Of a stretch of DNA of 7,284 bases, positions 1 through 6,457 are shown piece after piece (within the stretch, counting starts at the first letter, position 1; each line of letters begins with the position of its first letter). The position numbers were made by a program, and so were the translations under genes. This stretch comes from an uncultured Flavobacterium sp. Lineage in GTDB: Bacteria > Bacteroidota > Bacteroidia > Flavobacteriales > Flavobacteriaceae. The notes beneath the pieces are model-generated. The model did not search any database. It was not told the DNA's origin and saw only the letters and a program-made list of their open reading frames with translations. The stretch spans positions 1-7,284 of the forward strand of contig CAMFLD010000133.1 of assembly GCA_945957245.1 (NCBI GenBank). Reading direction: 5' to 3'.

Positions 1-1
1 G

Positions 2-286
2 ACAGCCTTCATTGAACATATTGCATTCCAGACTGCATTGGCTCTGCCAAAAAAACAAGGAATTTTATTGGCAACGGGCGGTGGAGCCTACAACACCTTT
101 CTGATCCAACAGATACAGCTTCAACTGCCGGATATGAAAATTATCATACCCGATGCTAAAATTCTGGAATACAAAGAAGCTTTGATCTTTGGTTTACTTG
201 GCGTTTTGAAACTACGGGAAGAAATTAATGTTTTGAGCAGTGTTACAGGAGCTGGACAGGACCATTCTTCGGGGGTTATTTTTTAA
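2..286 (+). CDS. anmK: Anhydro-N-acetylmuramic acid kinase, C-terminal part (5' end outside window)
   Basis: The frame is open from the window edge and gives 94 residues ending in TAA. The protein carries ATGGGAYN (the TGGGA part starts at base 74), followed by a hydrophobic FKEAL-like stretch (YKEALIFGLLGVL) and a C-terminal LSSVTGA with a closing GVIF. These are the C-terminal hallmarks of AnmK, a sugar kinase of the ASKHA fold. In that family the TGGGA loop contributes to nucleotide and sugar binding, and the enzyme cleaves and phosphorylates 1,6-anhydro-MurNAc to MurNAc-6-phosphate in cytoplasmic peptidoglycan recycling. Full-length members are about 350-390 residues, so roughly three quarters lies upstream of the window. 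An internal TTG at base 38 is not a real start, because the homologous frame continues upstream without a stop. The next gene begins 68 bp downstream; no terminator is evident between them. The family call is confident from motifs; the missing N-terminus cannot be assessed. Confidence 0.9.
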   Translation, partial: TAFIEHIAFQTALALPKKQGILLATGGGAYNTFLIQQIQLQLPDMKIIIPDAKILEYKEALIFGLLGVLKLREEINVLSSVTGAGQDHSSGVIF

Positions 287-354
287 GCTTAAATTAAGAC
301 CGAACTTCTTTCTTTTTCATAAATTAGCTATTCAAACCATAAAATTATAATACC

Positions 355-648
355 ATGAGAAAATTGTTTTTTGCTGCTATAGCATTACTGGGATTGACAT
401 TCGGTGCCAATGCACAGGATAAATCAAAAAAAGCGCCACCACCTCCACCACCAAAAGAAGCTAAAGCTCCTATGAAAAAAGATGGAACTCCTGATAAACG
501 TTTCAAAGAAAACAAAGAGGCTAAAGGTCCTTTAAAAAAAGACGGAACTCCAGACAAACGTTTTAAAGAAAATAAAGATTCAAAAGCTAAAGCACCTGTA
601 AAAAAGGATGGTACTCCTGACAAACGTTTTAAAGAAAATAAAAAATAA
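355..648 (+). CDS. Small secreted basic protein with three KKDGTPDKRFKENK repeats
   Basis: This is a 97-residue protein of unknown function. It starts with a classical signal peptide (MRK, hydrophobic residues 4-18, cleavage likely after ANA at residue 20), so it should be exported to the periplasm or beyond. The mature part is low in complexity: six prolines at residues 28-33, then three copies of K-[AG]-P-[MLV]-KKDGTPDKRFKENK at residues 37-54, 57-74 and 79-96. I count 24 Lys and 3 Arg against 13 acidic residues, so the mature chain is strongly basic (about +14). It has no Cys or Trp and no membrane segment after the signal. The GTPDxR-[FY]-K-x-NK repeat resembles, from memory, the 'PBCV-specific basic adaptor' repeat family and similar repeats in Bacteroidota proteins; that link is not verified. 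The ATG at 355 places the signal peptide exactly at the N-terminus. No Shine-Dalgarno sequence is visible, and a possible -7 box (TAAATTAG, 320-327) is poor. A strong terminator hairpin follows directly. Binding to a polyanion or the cell wall is only a guess. Confidence 0.8.
   Translation: MRKLFFAAIALLGLTFGANAQDKSKKAPPPPPPKEAKAPMKKDGTPDKRFKENKEAKGPLKKDGTPDKRFKENKDSKAKAPVKKDGTPDKRFKENKK
463..642 (+). repeat. Three in-frame coding repeats (60-bp then 66-bp period)
   Basis: Three 54-base units at 463-516, 523-576 and 589-642 encode the same 18-residue K-x-P-x-KKDGTPDKRFKENK block. The spacers are two codons between units 1 and 2 and four codons between units 2 and 3. The DNA units differ at several third positions (for example CGTTTC against CGTTTT and CCTGATAAA against CCAGACAAA), while the 14-residue core is identical in all three. 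This suggests that selection acts on the peptide rather than that the duplication is fresh. Confidence 0.85.
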
Positions 649-655
649 GAAATAA

Positions 656-683
656 AAAACGCCACTCCAATGAGTGGCGTTTT
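656..683. terminator. Bidirectional intrinsic terminator between convergent genes
   Basis: An 11-bp perfect stem, AAAACGCCACT (656-666) pairing with AGTGGCGTTTT (673-683), encloses a 6-base loop, CCAATG. The core CGCCACT/AGTGGCG is GC-rich. The A-run before it and the T-run after it provide a U-tract in both directions. It starts 7 bp after the stop of the small repeat-protein gene and ends 19 bp from the stop of the convergent metalloprotease gene, so it can serve both. Confidence 0.88.
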
Positions 684-702
684 CAGTTATTGAATTTTAG
701 GG

Positions 703-3700
703 TTATTCTTTTATAAATCGCTTCACAACTGTCGTTCCTTTCATTTCAAGCTCCAACAAATAAACATTTGGAGTCAGTCCGGAAACATTTACTGTTCCAT
801 TCTCCACGATACCTTTGGCCACTTGCTGACCTAATGAATTCACAATTATATAGTTGGCATTTTCAGAATCAGTAACATTCAAAACATCTCCTTTTACCGG
901 ATTGGGATGCAATTTGATTGAGGCCAAATTAGCATCAGAACCTGAAGGACGGTTATTCAAACCGCTACAGGTATCTGTTGCAAAAGAATCCCATTCACCT
1001 GCCAAATTAAATGTAGTATTTGGAGATAAAACAGAAGCTTTTCTTCTTAAGGTAACATCAATAGCAAAATTTGCAGTCCCTCCATTGAATGTTCCAATAA
1101 TATCAATCAACACGCCATTTTTAAATAAACCTACCGCATCATTTCCATTAAATGTAAGTTCGGAACCTCCGGTAGAAACATTTGCTGTTGCAGCATCATA
1201 GCAGGATAAATTAATAGCACTGTTGACCATAACGAATTTGGCACCATTATTAAGGGTTCCGCTAAGTGTAATTCCGGTACTCCAGGCTCCGGAACCGTTA
1301 GTTTGTTTTTTTACTGTGTAAATAGAAAGACTAACAGCAGCTCCTGTATTATTGGCAATTTCCAATGCTTTGTTATTGGATGTTCCTTCAATGTACTCTG
1401 AAAACATTAAGTCAGTTGCATTGGTAGAGTTGGCCAAAGTAGTAACATTGGCTGTATTACTTGCAGCCGAAATATTTCCCGCCGCATCCTTAGCTTTAAC
1501 GGTAAATGCATAAGCTGTTGAAGCTGTTAAACCTGTCACAGCATAAGTCGTAGCAGTAGTGGTTGACCCAATTAAAGAAGTTCCCTGATAAACATCATAT
1601 CCGGTAACAGCAACATTATCCGTTGATGCAGTCCATGATAAATTAGTCGTTGTTTGAGTAGTTCCGGATGCAGTTAAGCTTGTCGGTGCAGTTGGTGCCG
1701 TAGTATCAGATGCTGCTAATGTGGTTACGTTTACTGAATTACTGGCTGCTGAAATATTCCCTGCCGCATCCTTAGCTTTTACTGTAAAAGTATAGGCAGT
1801 AGAAGCTGTTAATCCGGTTACAGCAAACGTTGTGGCTGTTGTAGTAGAACCTTTTAAGGTTGATCCTTGATATACATCATAGCCGGTAACGCCAACATTA
1901 TCTGTTGATGCCGTCCATGATAAATTAGTAGTTGTCTGCGTAGTCCCTGAAGCGGCTAAACTTGTTGGCGCTGTTGGCGCTGTAGTATCTGATGTGCCGG
2001 CAGTAATAGTAAAATTGGTATTGGAAACATCAAAGAAAATATGATTGGTTCCTTTTACCATAATACGATTGGTAGTTCCGGGTGTATTCGGAATGGTAAC
2101 TGCCTGCGTTCCGTCATTTGGCGTAGCCGCCAACAATGTTGACCAGGTTGTTCCGCCATTAGTTGAAATCAAAATATCTACATTGGCACAATTTACACCA
2201 TTAGCCGTTGTTCCGGCTACTGACCAGGTAACGGTCTGAGTACTGCCTCCAACGTAAGAAACAGCTGTATTTGGTGATGTTACTGCAAATGGTCCGGCTG
2301 TGGAGTTTACAGTTACTATCATATCATCACTATTGTTTCCTGCACCTCCTGCCCTGTTATCACGAACTGTAAATCTGAAATTCAGGGTTCTCGCTACCGA
2401 TGGCAATGCTTCTACTGTGATTTCACTACCTGCCGTAGTGGTTGCTCCGGTTAATACTGATGACATTTTAGGGAAATAACGGGTTGGAGAAGTTGTAGGT
2501 GTATATGATCTGAAATCAACACCGGTTGTTTTAGTAGCGCTCGGAGCTGCAGAAGTAGTCTGAGAATCCATTTGCTCCCAATTGTAAGTAAGCGTATCTC
2601 CATTGGCATCGGTTCCGGTTCCGGTTAGCATGAACGGTGTGCTTTTAGGAATAGTATAATCCAATCCTGCATTGGCGGTTGGGATAGAATTTCCTGTAGC
2701 CGAATTGGTCTGGCAGGTTGTAGTTTTAATAAAATTGGTTACCTGCTGAATACTCACGGCATGGAAATAAGGATCCGAATGCGGCTGAACATCTAGCGTA
2801 GTAATTCCAGCATATCCCATAATTGTAGAACCTGATCCGGGCTCTACCTGAACCCCTGTCGATTCATTGCTATGAGTAAAAGTATGATTAGCTCCAAACT
2901 GATGTCCCATTTCATGAGCTACATAATCGATATCAAAATTATCTCCAGATGGTATCCCATCGGCTGGAGAAGTATATCCACTACCTTTATAATTGTTAGG
3001 ATAAGTAACTCCTGTATCTACGAACGTAGACATATCATTGCTGCAAACACATCCGATGCATCCTGCGTTTCCTCCGCCTCCGGTAGCTCCAAAAAGGTGC
3101 CCAATGTCAAAATTGGCATTCCCAATTACGGAACTAAGAGTATTCATTAACTGCAGATTCCAGTTATCAAGACTAGTTGCCGGTGAATAAGGGTCTGTTG
3201 ATGCATTGGTATAAATTACCGAATCAGTATTGGCAATCAAATTCATGTGCACTGCAAAATCTTTTTCAAAAACTCCATTAACACGGGTAAGACTGTTATT
3301 GATAGCAGCCAAAGCTAGTGCTTTCGTGCCTCCAAAATAAGCAGTGTATTCTCCGGTTACTGACATAGCAAGACGATAAGTCCTCAACGTTGAATCATCA
3401 GCATTAGGTCTGGCTGCAATCTGGCTACCCAAATCCTGACGGGCATGTTCGATTATTTTACACTCAAACCGGTTTAACGAACCTGCTCTGTCACCTCTGC
3501 GATAAACTGCGTAAGTACTTAGGTTAGTCGTATATGGCTCGATAAATTCCGCACTTTGATCCGCTCTGATCACCATTGTTTGTAAACCTAGTGGAGACAA
3601 ACTGATGTAAATTGTTGAAGTCGGATTTTCTATCCCTTGTCCGACATAGGATTTGATTTCCGGATAACGTGCTGCCAGTTCCGGATCCATATTCGAAAAT

Positions 3701-3978
3701 TCCTGCATACGGTATTGCTCGAGTACGCCTTCAGCATTCGGGAAGGATACTACCACATTAGATTTGACTGATGCAAAACGTTTCGGAGCATTACTTAATG
3801 ACTGCTTTAAGCCATTAATATCTAATGCAAATAAGTGGGGATTTCTGAGTGTCAATTTGTTGGCAACTACATTTTCATCGGCTTTTTTGGTGGTAGCCGA
3901 CCACGAAGTTCTTCCTGATTGGGCATAGGAAAAACTTGAGATTGCCAAGGCTGCAATCACGAGTAATTTATTTTTCAT
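703..3978 (-). CDS. T9SS-secreted multidomain metzincin (reprolysin-like) zinc metalloprotease
   Basis: The gene encodes a 1091-residue exported protease. Residues 1-20 are a signal peptide (cleavage after SYA or YAQ). Residues about 40-180 look like a propeptide region. The catalytic domain spans about residues 195-422 and contains HEMGHQFGANH at 355-365 (zinc ligands H355, H359, H365, catalytic E356; bases 2884-2916) and a Met-turn IMGYAG with M387. This is the metzincin signature of reprolysin/M12B-like enzymes. A CIGCVC cluster (C307, C310, C312) sits just before the active site. Then come a PKD/cadherin-like segment (about 432-560), a further beta-sandwich-like segment (about 562-660), two fibronectin type III modules (about 663-756 and 757-850), a lamin-tail-like domain (about 855-1005) and a C-terminal sorting domain (about 1018-1091, KLHPNPVKG near its start, VKRFIKE at its end). 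The last domain is the type A T9SS tail, normally removed when cargo reaches the surface or medium. Start choice: the ATG places the signal peptide at the N-terminus and lies 27 bp from a TATATTTG promoter box. Substrate is unknown; extracellular protein degradation is the natural inference. Confidence 0.93.
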   Translation of the reverse strand: MKNKLLVIAALAISSFSYAQSGRTSWSATTKKADENVVANKLTLRNPHLFALDINGLKQSLSNAPKRFASVKSNVVVSFPNAEGVLEQYRMQEFSNMDPELAARYPEIKSYVGQGIENPTSTIYISLSPLGLQTMVIRADQSAEFIEPYTTNLSTYAVYRRGDRAGSLNRFECKIIEHARQDLGSQIAARPNADDSTLRTYRLAMSVTGEYTAYFGGTKALALAAINNSLTRVNGVFEKDFAVHMNLIANTDSVIYTNASTDPYSPATSLDNWNLQLMNTLSSVIGNANFDIGHLFGATGGGGNAGCIGCVCSNDMSTFVDTGVTYPNNYKGSGYTSPADGIPSGDNFDIDYVAHEMGHQFGANHTFTHSNESTGVQVEPGSGSTIMGYAGITTLDVQPHSDPYFHAVSIQQVTNFIKTTTCQTNSATGNSIPTANAGLDYTIPKSTPFMLTGTGTDANGDTLTYNWEQMDSQTTSAAPSATKTTGVDFRSYTPTTSPTRYFPKMSSVLTGATTTAGSEITVEALPSVARTLNFRFTVRDNRAGGAGNNSDDMIVTVNSTAGPFAVTSPNTAVSYVGGSTQTVTWSVAGTTANGVNCANVDILISTNGGTTWSTLLAATPNDGTQAVTIPNTPGTTNRIMVKGTNHIFFDVSNTNFTITAGTSDTTAPTAPTSLAASGTTQTTTNLSWTASTDNVGVTGYDVYQGSTLKGSTTTATTFAVTGLTASTAYTFTVKAKDAAGNISAASNSVNVTTLAASDTTAPTAPTSLTASGTTQTTTNLSWTASTDNVAVTGYDVYQGTSLIGSTTTATTYAVTGLTASTAYAFTVKAKDAAGNISAASNTANVTTLANSTNATDLMFSEYIEGTSNNKALEIANNTGAAVSLSIYTVKKQTNGSGAWSTGITLSGTLNNGAKFVMVNSAINLSCYDAATANVSTGGSELTFNGNDAVGLFKNGVLIDIIGTFNGGTANFAIDVTLRRKASVLSPNTTFNLAGEWDSFATDTCSGLNNRPSGSDANLASIKLHPNPVKGDVLNVTDSENANYIIVNSLGQQVAKGIVENGTVNVSGLTPNVYLLELEMKGTTVVKRFIKE
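1429..1992 (-). repeat. Tandem duplication encoding two FN3 modules (2 x 282 bp)
   Basis: Two adjacent 94-codon units (1711-1992 encoding residues 663-756; 1429-1710 encoding residues 757-850) each begin SDTTAPTAPTSL and end NVTTLA plus one residue. By eye they differ at about 10 of 94 residues, with most changes clustered in the YQGSTLKG/YQGTSLIG loop. The DNA has diverged noticeably more, mostly at third positions. Each unit has FN3 features: SWTASTDN, VTGYDVY, the AYTF/AYAF strand and VKAKDAAGN. Confidence 0.88.
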
Positions 3979-4005
3979 GCTATATTAATTGGTTAGATTA
4001 GACGT

Positions 4006-4013
4006 CAAATATA
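4006..4013 (-). promoter_or_regulatory. Candidate flavobacterial -7 promoter element for the metalloprotease gene
   Basis: On the minus strand the bases read TATATTTG, an exact match to the Bacteroidota/Flavobacterium -7 consensus TAnnTTTG recognised by the housekeeping sigma factor. It lies 27 bp before the ATG, implying a short leader of roughly 20 bases. No good TTG -33 element is visible at the usual distance of about 19 bp, so strength and regulation are uncertain. Confidence 0.55.
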
Positions 4014-4185
4014 TTGATTTCTCATTACCGATGACCGATTGTTGAAAACTTGTTATTCATTTAACAATTAAAACACAATAATTTTAAATGATACTAACAT
4101 TTTACTGACGATTATTTAATGCGATTTATAGAAAATCAACAATGTCAATTCTATTTTTTATACCTTTTTCTCTAATCGTAATTAC

Positions 4186-4193
4186 TATATTTG
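4186..4193 (+). promoter_or_regulatory. Candidate flavobacterial -7 promoter element for the dehydrogenase gene
   Basis: TATATTTG matches TAnnTTTG exactly and ends 26 bp before the ATG at 4220. About 18-20 bp upstream lies a T-run (4165-4169) offering TTT rather than the preferred TTG -33 element. The leader between the box and the ATG is A- and C-rich with no Shine-Dalgarno sequence, as is usual in Flavobacterium. Confidence 0.6.
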
Positions 4194-4219
4194 CACCCAA
4201 ACAAACTAACTAAACCCTA

Positions 4220-5446
4220 ATGAAAGAGTTACTTAAAAAATTTGAAAATAAACAACCTGAAATAGTATTTAACTGGAAAGATTCTGAAACTGAAGCTGAA
4301 GGATGGACTGTAATCAATTCGCTTCGCGGAGGTGCTGCCGGAGGTGGAACCCGAATGAGAAAAGGCCTTGATATGAATGAAGTGCTTTCGCTTGCGAAAA
4401 CAATGGAAGTAAAGTTCTCTGTATCTGGCCCTGCCATTGGAGGAGCAAAATCAGGAATTAATTTTGACCCGAATGATCCTCGCAAAAAAGGGGTTTTACA
4501 ACGCTGGTACAAAGCAGTTTCTCCCCTATTAAAAAGCTATTACGGAACCGGAGGTGACTTGAATGTTGACGAAATCCACGAAGTAATTCCTATGACAGAA
4601 GAATGTGGTGTTTGGCATCCGCAGGAAGGGGTTTTTAATGGACATTTTAAACCAACAGAAGCCGATAAAATCAACAGGATTGGCCAATTACGTCAAGGCG
4701 TAATTAAGGTTATTGAAAATCCAAAATTCTCTCCGGATGTATTGCGTAAATACACTGTTGCCGATATGATTACCGGTTATGGTGTAGCCGAAGCAGTCCG
4801 CCATTTTTACCATATTTACGGCGGTGATGTTCAAGGTAAAAAAGCTATTGTTCAGGGATTTGGAAACGTAGGTTCTGCTGCAGCCTTTTATTTGGCCGAA
4901 ATGGGCGCTAAAGTTATCGGGATTATAGACCGTGATGGCGGTGTAATTAATGAAGAAGGATTTACTTTTGAAGAAATAAAAAGATTATTCCTGAATAAGG
5001 ACGGTAACAAACTGGTCGCAGAAAAAATGATTCCTTTTGCCGAAATCAATGACAAAATATGGAAACTTGGTGCAGACATCTTTGCACCATGTGCCGCTTC
5101 AAGACTTGTAACCAAAGAACAAATTGATAATCTAATCCATAATGGCCTTGAAGTTATTTCATGTGGTGCCAATGTTCCTTTTGCAGATAAAGAGATATTC
5201 TTTGGCCCAATCATGGAAGACACAGACAGCAAAGTAAGTCTGATTCCTGATTTTATTTCGAACTGTGGAATGGCAAGGGTTTTTGCTTATTTCATGGAAA
5301 AGAAAGTACAGATGACAGACGAAGCTATTTTTTATGATATATCAGAAACCATCAAAAAGGCATTGGAAAAAGCAAATAGCTTAAATGCTGACAAGAAGAA
5401 TATCAGTGCTACAGCTTTTGAAATTGCTTTGAAACAATTGGTTTAA
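4220..5446 (+). CDS. Glu/Leu/Phe/Val dehydrogenase family amino-acid dehydrogenase
   Basis: This 408-residue cytoplasmic enzyme should catalyse reversible NAD(P)-linked oxidative deamination of an L-amino acid to its 2-oxo acid and ammonium. The N-terminal dimerisation/substrate domain contains GGAAGGGTRM (37-46), EVKFS with K65, and GPAIGGAKSGI with K77 (the catalytic-lysine loop). GTGGDLNVDE (109-118) follows, with D113 at the family's catalytic Asp position. The Rossmann domain has VQGFGNVGSAA (211-221, GxGxxG) with acidic D237 at the end of the second strand, then ADIFAPCAAS (286-294) and CGANVPF (315-321). The substrate/hinge segment LIPDFISNCGM lies at 341-351. Aligned by eye with glutamate dehydrogenases, the lysine of the KGGLRF motif that holds the glutamate side chain is replaced by glycine (G41 in GGGTRM). 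This resembles the GGTRM of leucine dehydrogenases, so glutamate is not a safe substrate call. The length exceeds typical leucine dehydrogenase (about 365). The gene has its own promoter box and is divergent from the metalloprotease gene; a 74-bp gap separates it from the TonB-like gene. Confidence 0.93.
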   Translation: MKELLKKFENKQPEIVFNWKDSETEAEGWTVINSLRGGAAGGGTRMRKGLDMNEVLSLAKTMEVKFSVSGPAIGGAKSGINFDPNDPRKKGVLQRWYKAVSPLLKSYYGTGGDLNVDEIHEVIPMTEECGVWHPQEGVFNGHFKPTEADKINRIGQLRQGVIKVIENPKFSPDVLRKYTVADMITGYGVAEAVRHFYHIYGGDVQGKKAIVQGFGNVGSAAAFYLAEMGAKVIGIIDRDGGVINEEGFTFEEIKRLFLNKDGNKLVAEKMIPFAEINDKIWKLGADIFAPCAASRLVTKEQIDNLIHNGLEVISCGANVPFADKEIFFGPIMEDTDSKVSLIPDFISNCGMARVFAYFMEKKVQMTDEAIFYDISETIKKALEKANSLNADKKNISATAFEIALKQLV

Positions 5447-5520
5447 CAAAAAAATAAGGTGTTTTTGCACAATATTTGATACATTTATGCGTTTAAAACC
5501 ATAGACACAATCTATAAAAG

Positions 5521-6456
5521 ATGAGCGCAATCCGATTACTAGCAAAAATTATGGACAAGGCGGGCGACAAAATTGCCTATGCCCCCGGGACTGACAGACA
5601 AAAATCAATTGTTCTGGCCATATTACTATATGCCTTACTTTTATTGCTATTACTGTTGTTCCGTTTTTGGCCTCCTGCCAACCTTAAGCTCATGGGTGGC
5701 GGTGGCGGTGGCGGCATCGAAATGAATTTCGGCGACAGTGACTTTGGTATGGGTGAAAACTACAAGAGTGAAGTACTTAATGTAAAAGATCAGGCTAAGG
5801 TAACTCCAACGGTAACTTCTCCAGACGATGATGTGATTTCAGATGATAATTCGGATGACAATAATGCCGTGATTCCTAAAAAAGACATTAAAAAAACACC
5901 AACGCCTGTTGTACCGAAAGATGTTAAACCTGTTCCTGAAAAACCAAAAGTTTCCAAAAATGCCAACGATGCTCTGGCCAGCATCTTAGGAAATAAAGGA
6001 GGCGACGGTAATGATAACCGTTCCGGAAATAAAGGAAGTGCCAATGGCAACCTAAACTCCAGTGGTTATTATGGCAATGGAAGCGGAAATGGCACCGGAG
6101 GAGGAAACGGAACTGGTAACGGAACCGGAAATGGCAGTGGTAATGGCCCCGGCTCGGGAAGCGGAAGCGGCGGAGGTAATGGTGCAGGATATTCTTTAGG
6201 CAATAGAAAAAACTTAAACAAACCAGCTCCTAACAACCCTTGCGGAAACGAATCCGGAAGAGTTGCCGTTCAGATAGTAGTTGATCGTAACGGAAATGTT
6301 GTAAGTGCAACTCCGGGAGCTCAAGGCACAACCAATAGTGATGGCTGCCTTGCCGCTCAAGCTAAAAAAGCTGCAATGGAAACCAAGTGGAGTCCCGACA
6401 GTAATGCGCCGGAAAAGCAAGTAGGTAAAATCATTTATGTTTTCACGTTAAACTAG
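5521..6456 (+). CDS. TonB-like energy transducer with Gly/Asn-rich linker
   Basis: This 311-residue protein is anchored in the inner membrane and probably spans the periplasm. Residues 1-28 are a basic cytoplasmic tail. Residues about 29-47 form one Leu-rich membrane helix, followed by RFWPP. Then come seven glycines (59-65), an IEMNFG segment, an acidic stretch (about 101-114), a Pro/Lys-rich stretch (about 118-146, typical of TonB linkers) and a Gly/Asn/Ser/Thr run (about 185-223). The C-terminal domain (about 238-311) resembles TonB C-terminal domains of flavobacteria: GRVAVQIVVDRNGNVVSATPG, then an AKKAAMETKW helix and a final VGKIIYVFTLN strand. Two cysteines, C241 and C276, flank the first half of this domain and could form a disulfide. 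Such proteins couple ExbB/ExbD proton-motive energy to outer-membrane receptors, but no exbB or exbD is adjacent. The start at 5521 is preceded by AAAAG; an internal ATG at 5551 would also keep the membrane helix. The M23 peptidase gene starts one base after its stop, so the two form an operon. Confidence 0.85.
   Translation: MSAIRLLAKIMDKAGDKIAYAPGTDRQKSIVLAILLYALLLLLLLLFRFWPPANLKLMGGGGGGGIEMNFGDSDFGMGENYKSEVLNVKDQAKVTPTVTSPDDDVISDDNSDDNNAVIPKKDIKKTPTPVVPKDVKPVPEKPKVSKNANDALASILGNKGGDGNDNRSGNKGSANGNLNSSGYYGNGSGNGTGGGNGTGNGTGNGSGNGPGSGSGSGGGNGAGYSLGNRKNLNKPAPNNPCGNESGRVAVQIVVDRNGNVVSATPGAQGTTNSDGCLAAQAKKAAMETKWSPDSNAPEKQVGKIIYVFTLN
6073..6189 (+). repeat. Gly/Asn-rich low-complexity coding repeat
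   Basis: About 39 codons (residues 185-223 of the TonB-like protein) consist almost wholly of Gly, Asn, Ser and Thr in imperfect G-N-G-[ST] units, such as GNGSGNGTGGGNGTGN. At the DNA level the units are GGAAATGGC, GGAAACGGA and GGTAACGGA variants with mixed glycine codons. This should be a flexible, unstructured spacer. Slippage here could vary linker length between strains. Confidence 0.8.
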
Positions 6457-6457
6457 C

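Noticed and set aside
38..40. TTG as a start codon for a short 82-residue protein
   Set aside because: The frame stays open to the window edge and the residues upstream continue the AnmK-like sequence, so this is the interior of a truncated gene.
307..327. Possible promoter for the small repeat-protein gene (T-rich run and TAAATTAG)
   Set aside because: The -7 box misses the consensus at one important T and no TTG lies about 19 bp upstream, so it is not distinguishable from AT-rich background.
345..665. Minus-strand open frame opposite the small repeat-protein gene
   Set aside because: It mirrors the plus-strand repeats (its own repeats and Gly run are the antisense of the KKDGTPDK repeats and the Pro run), overlaps the terminator, and the plus frame has a clear signal peptide.
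854..1201. Plus-strand open frame inside the metalloprotease gene
   Set aside because: It is antisense to the lamin-tail-like and sorting domains, has no recognisable motif or start signals, and is explained by codon bias of the minus-strand gene. The same applies to the frames at 2045-2239 and 2872-3150.
4888..5232. Minus-strand open frame inside the dehydrogenase gene
   Set aside because: It is a shadow of a well-conserved plus-strand enzyme with intact motifs, and shows no independent protein features. The frame at 4210-4512 is rejected for the same reason.
5447..5520. Possible terminator and promoter between the dehydrogenase and TonB-like genes
   Set aside because: The only stem is a weak CAAAAA/TTTTTG pairing. 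The candidate -7 boxes (AATATTTG at 5471-5478 and TACATTTA at 5480-5487) each miss one consensus base and lack a TTG at the right distance. An internal promoter is possible but not supported.
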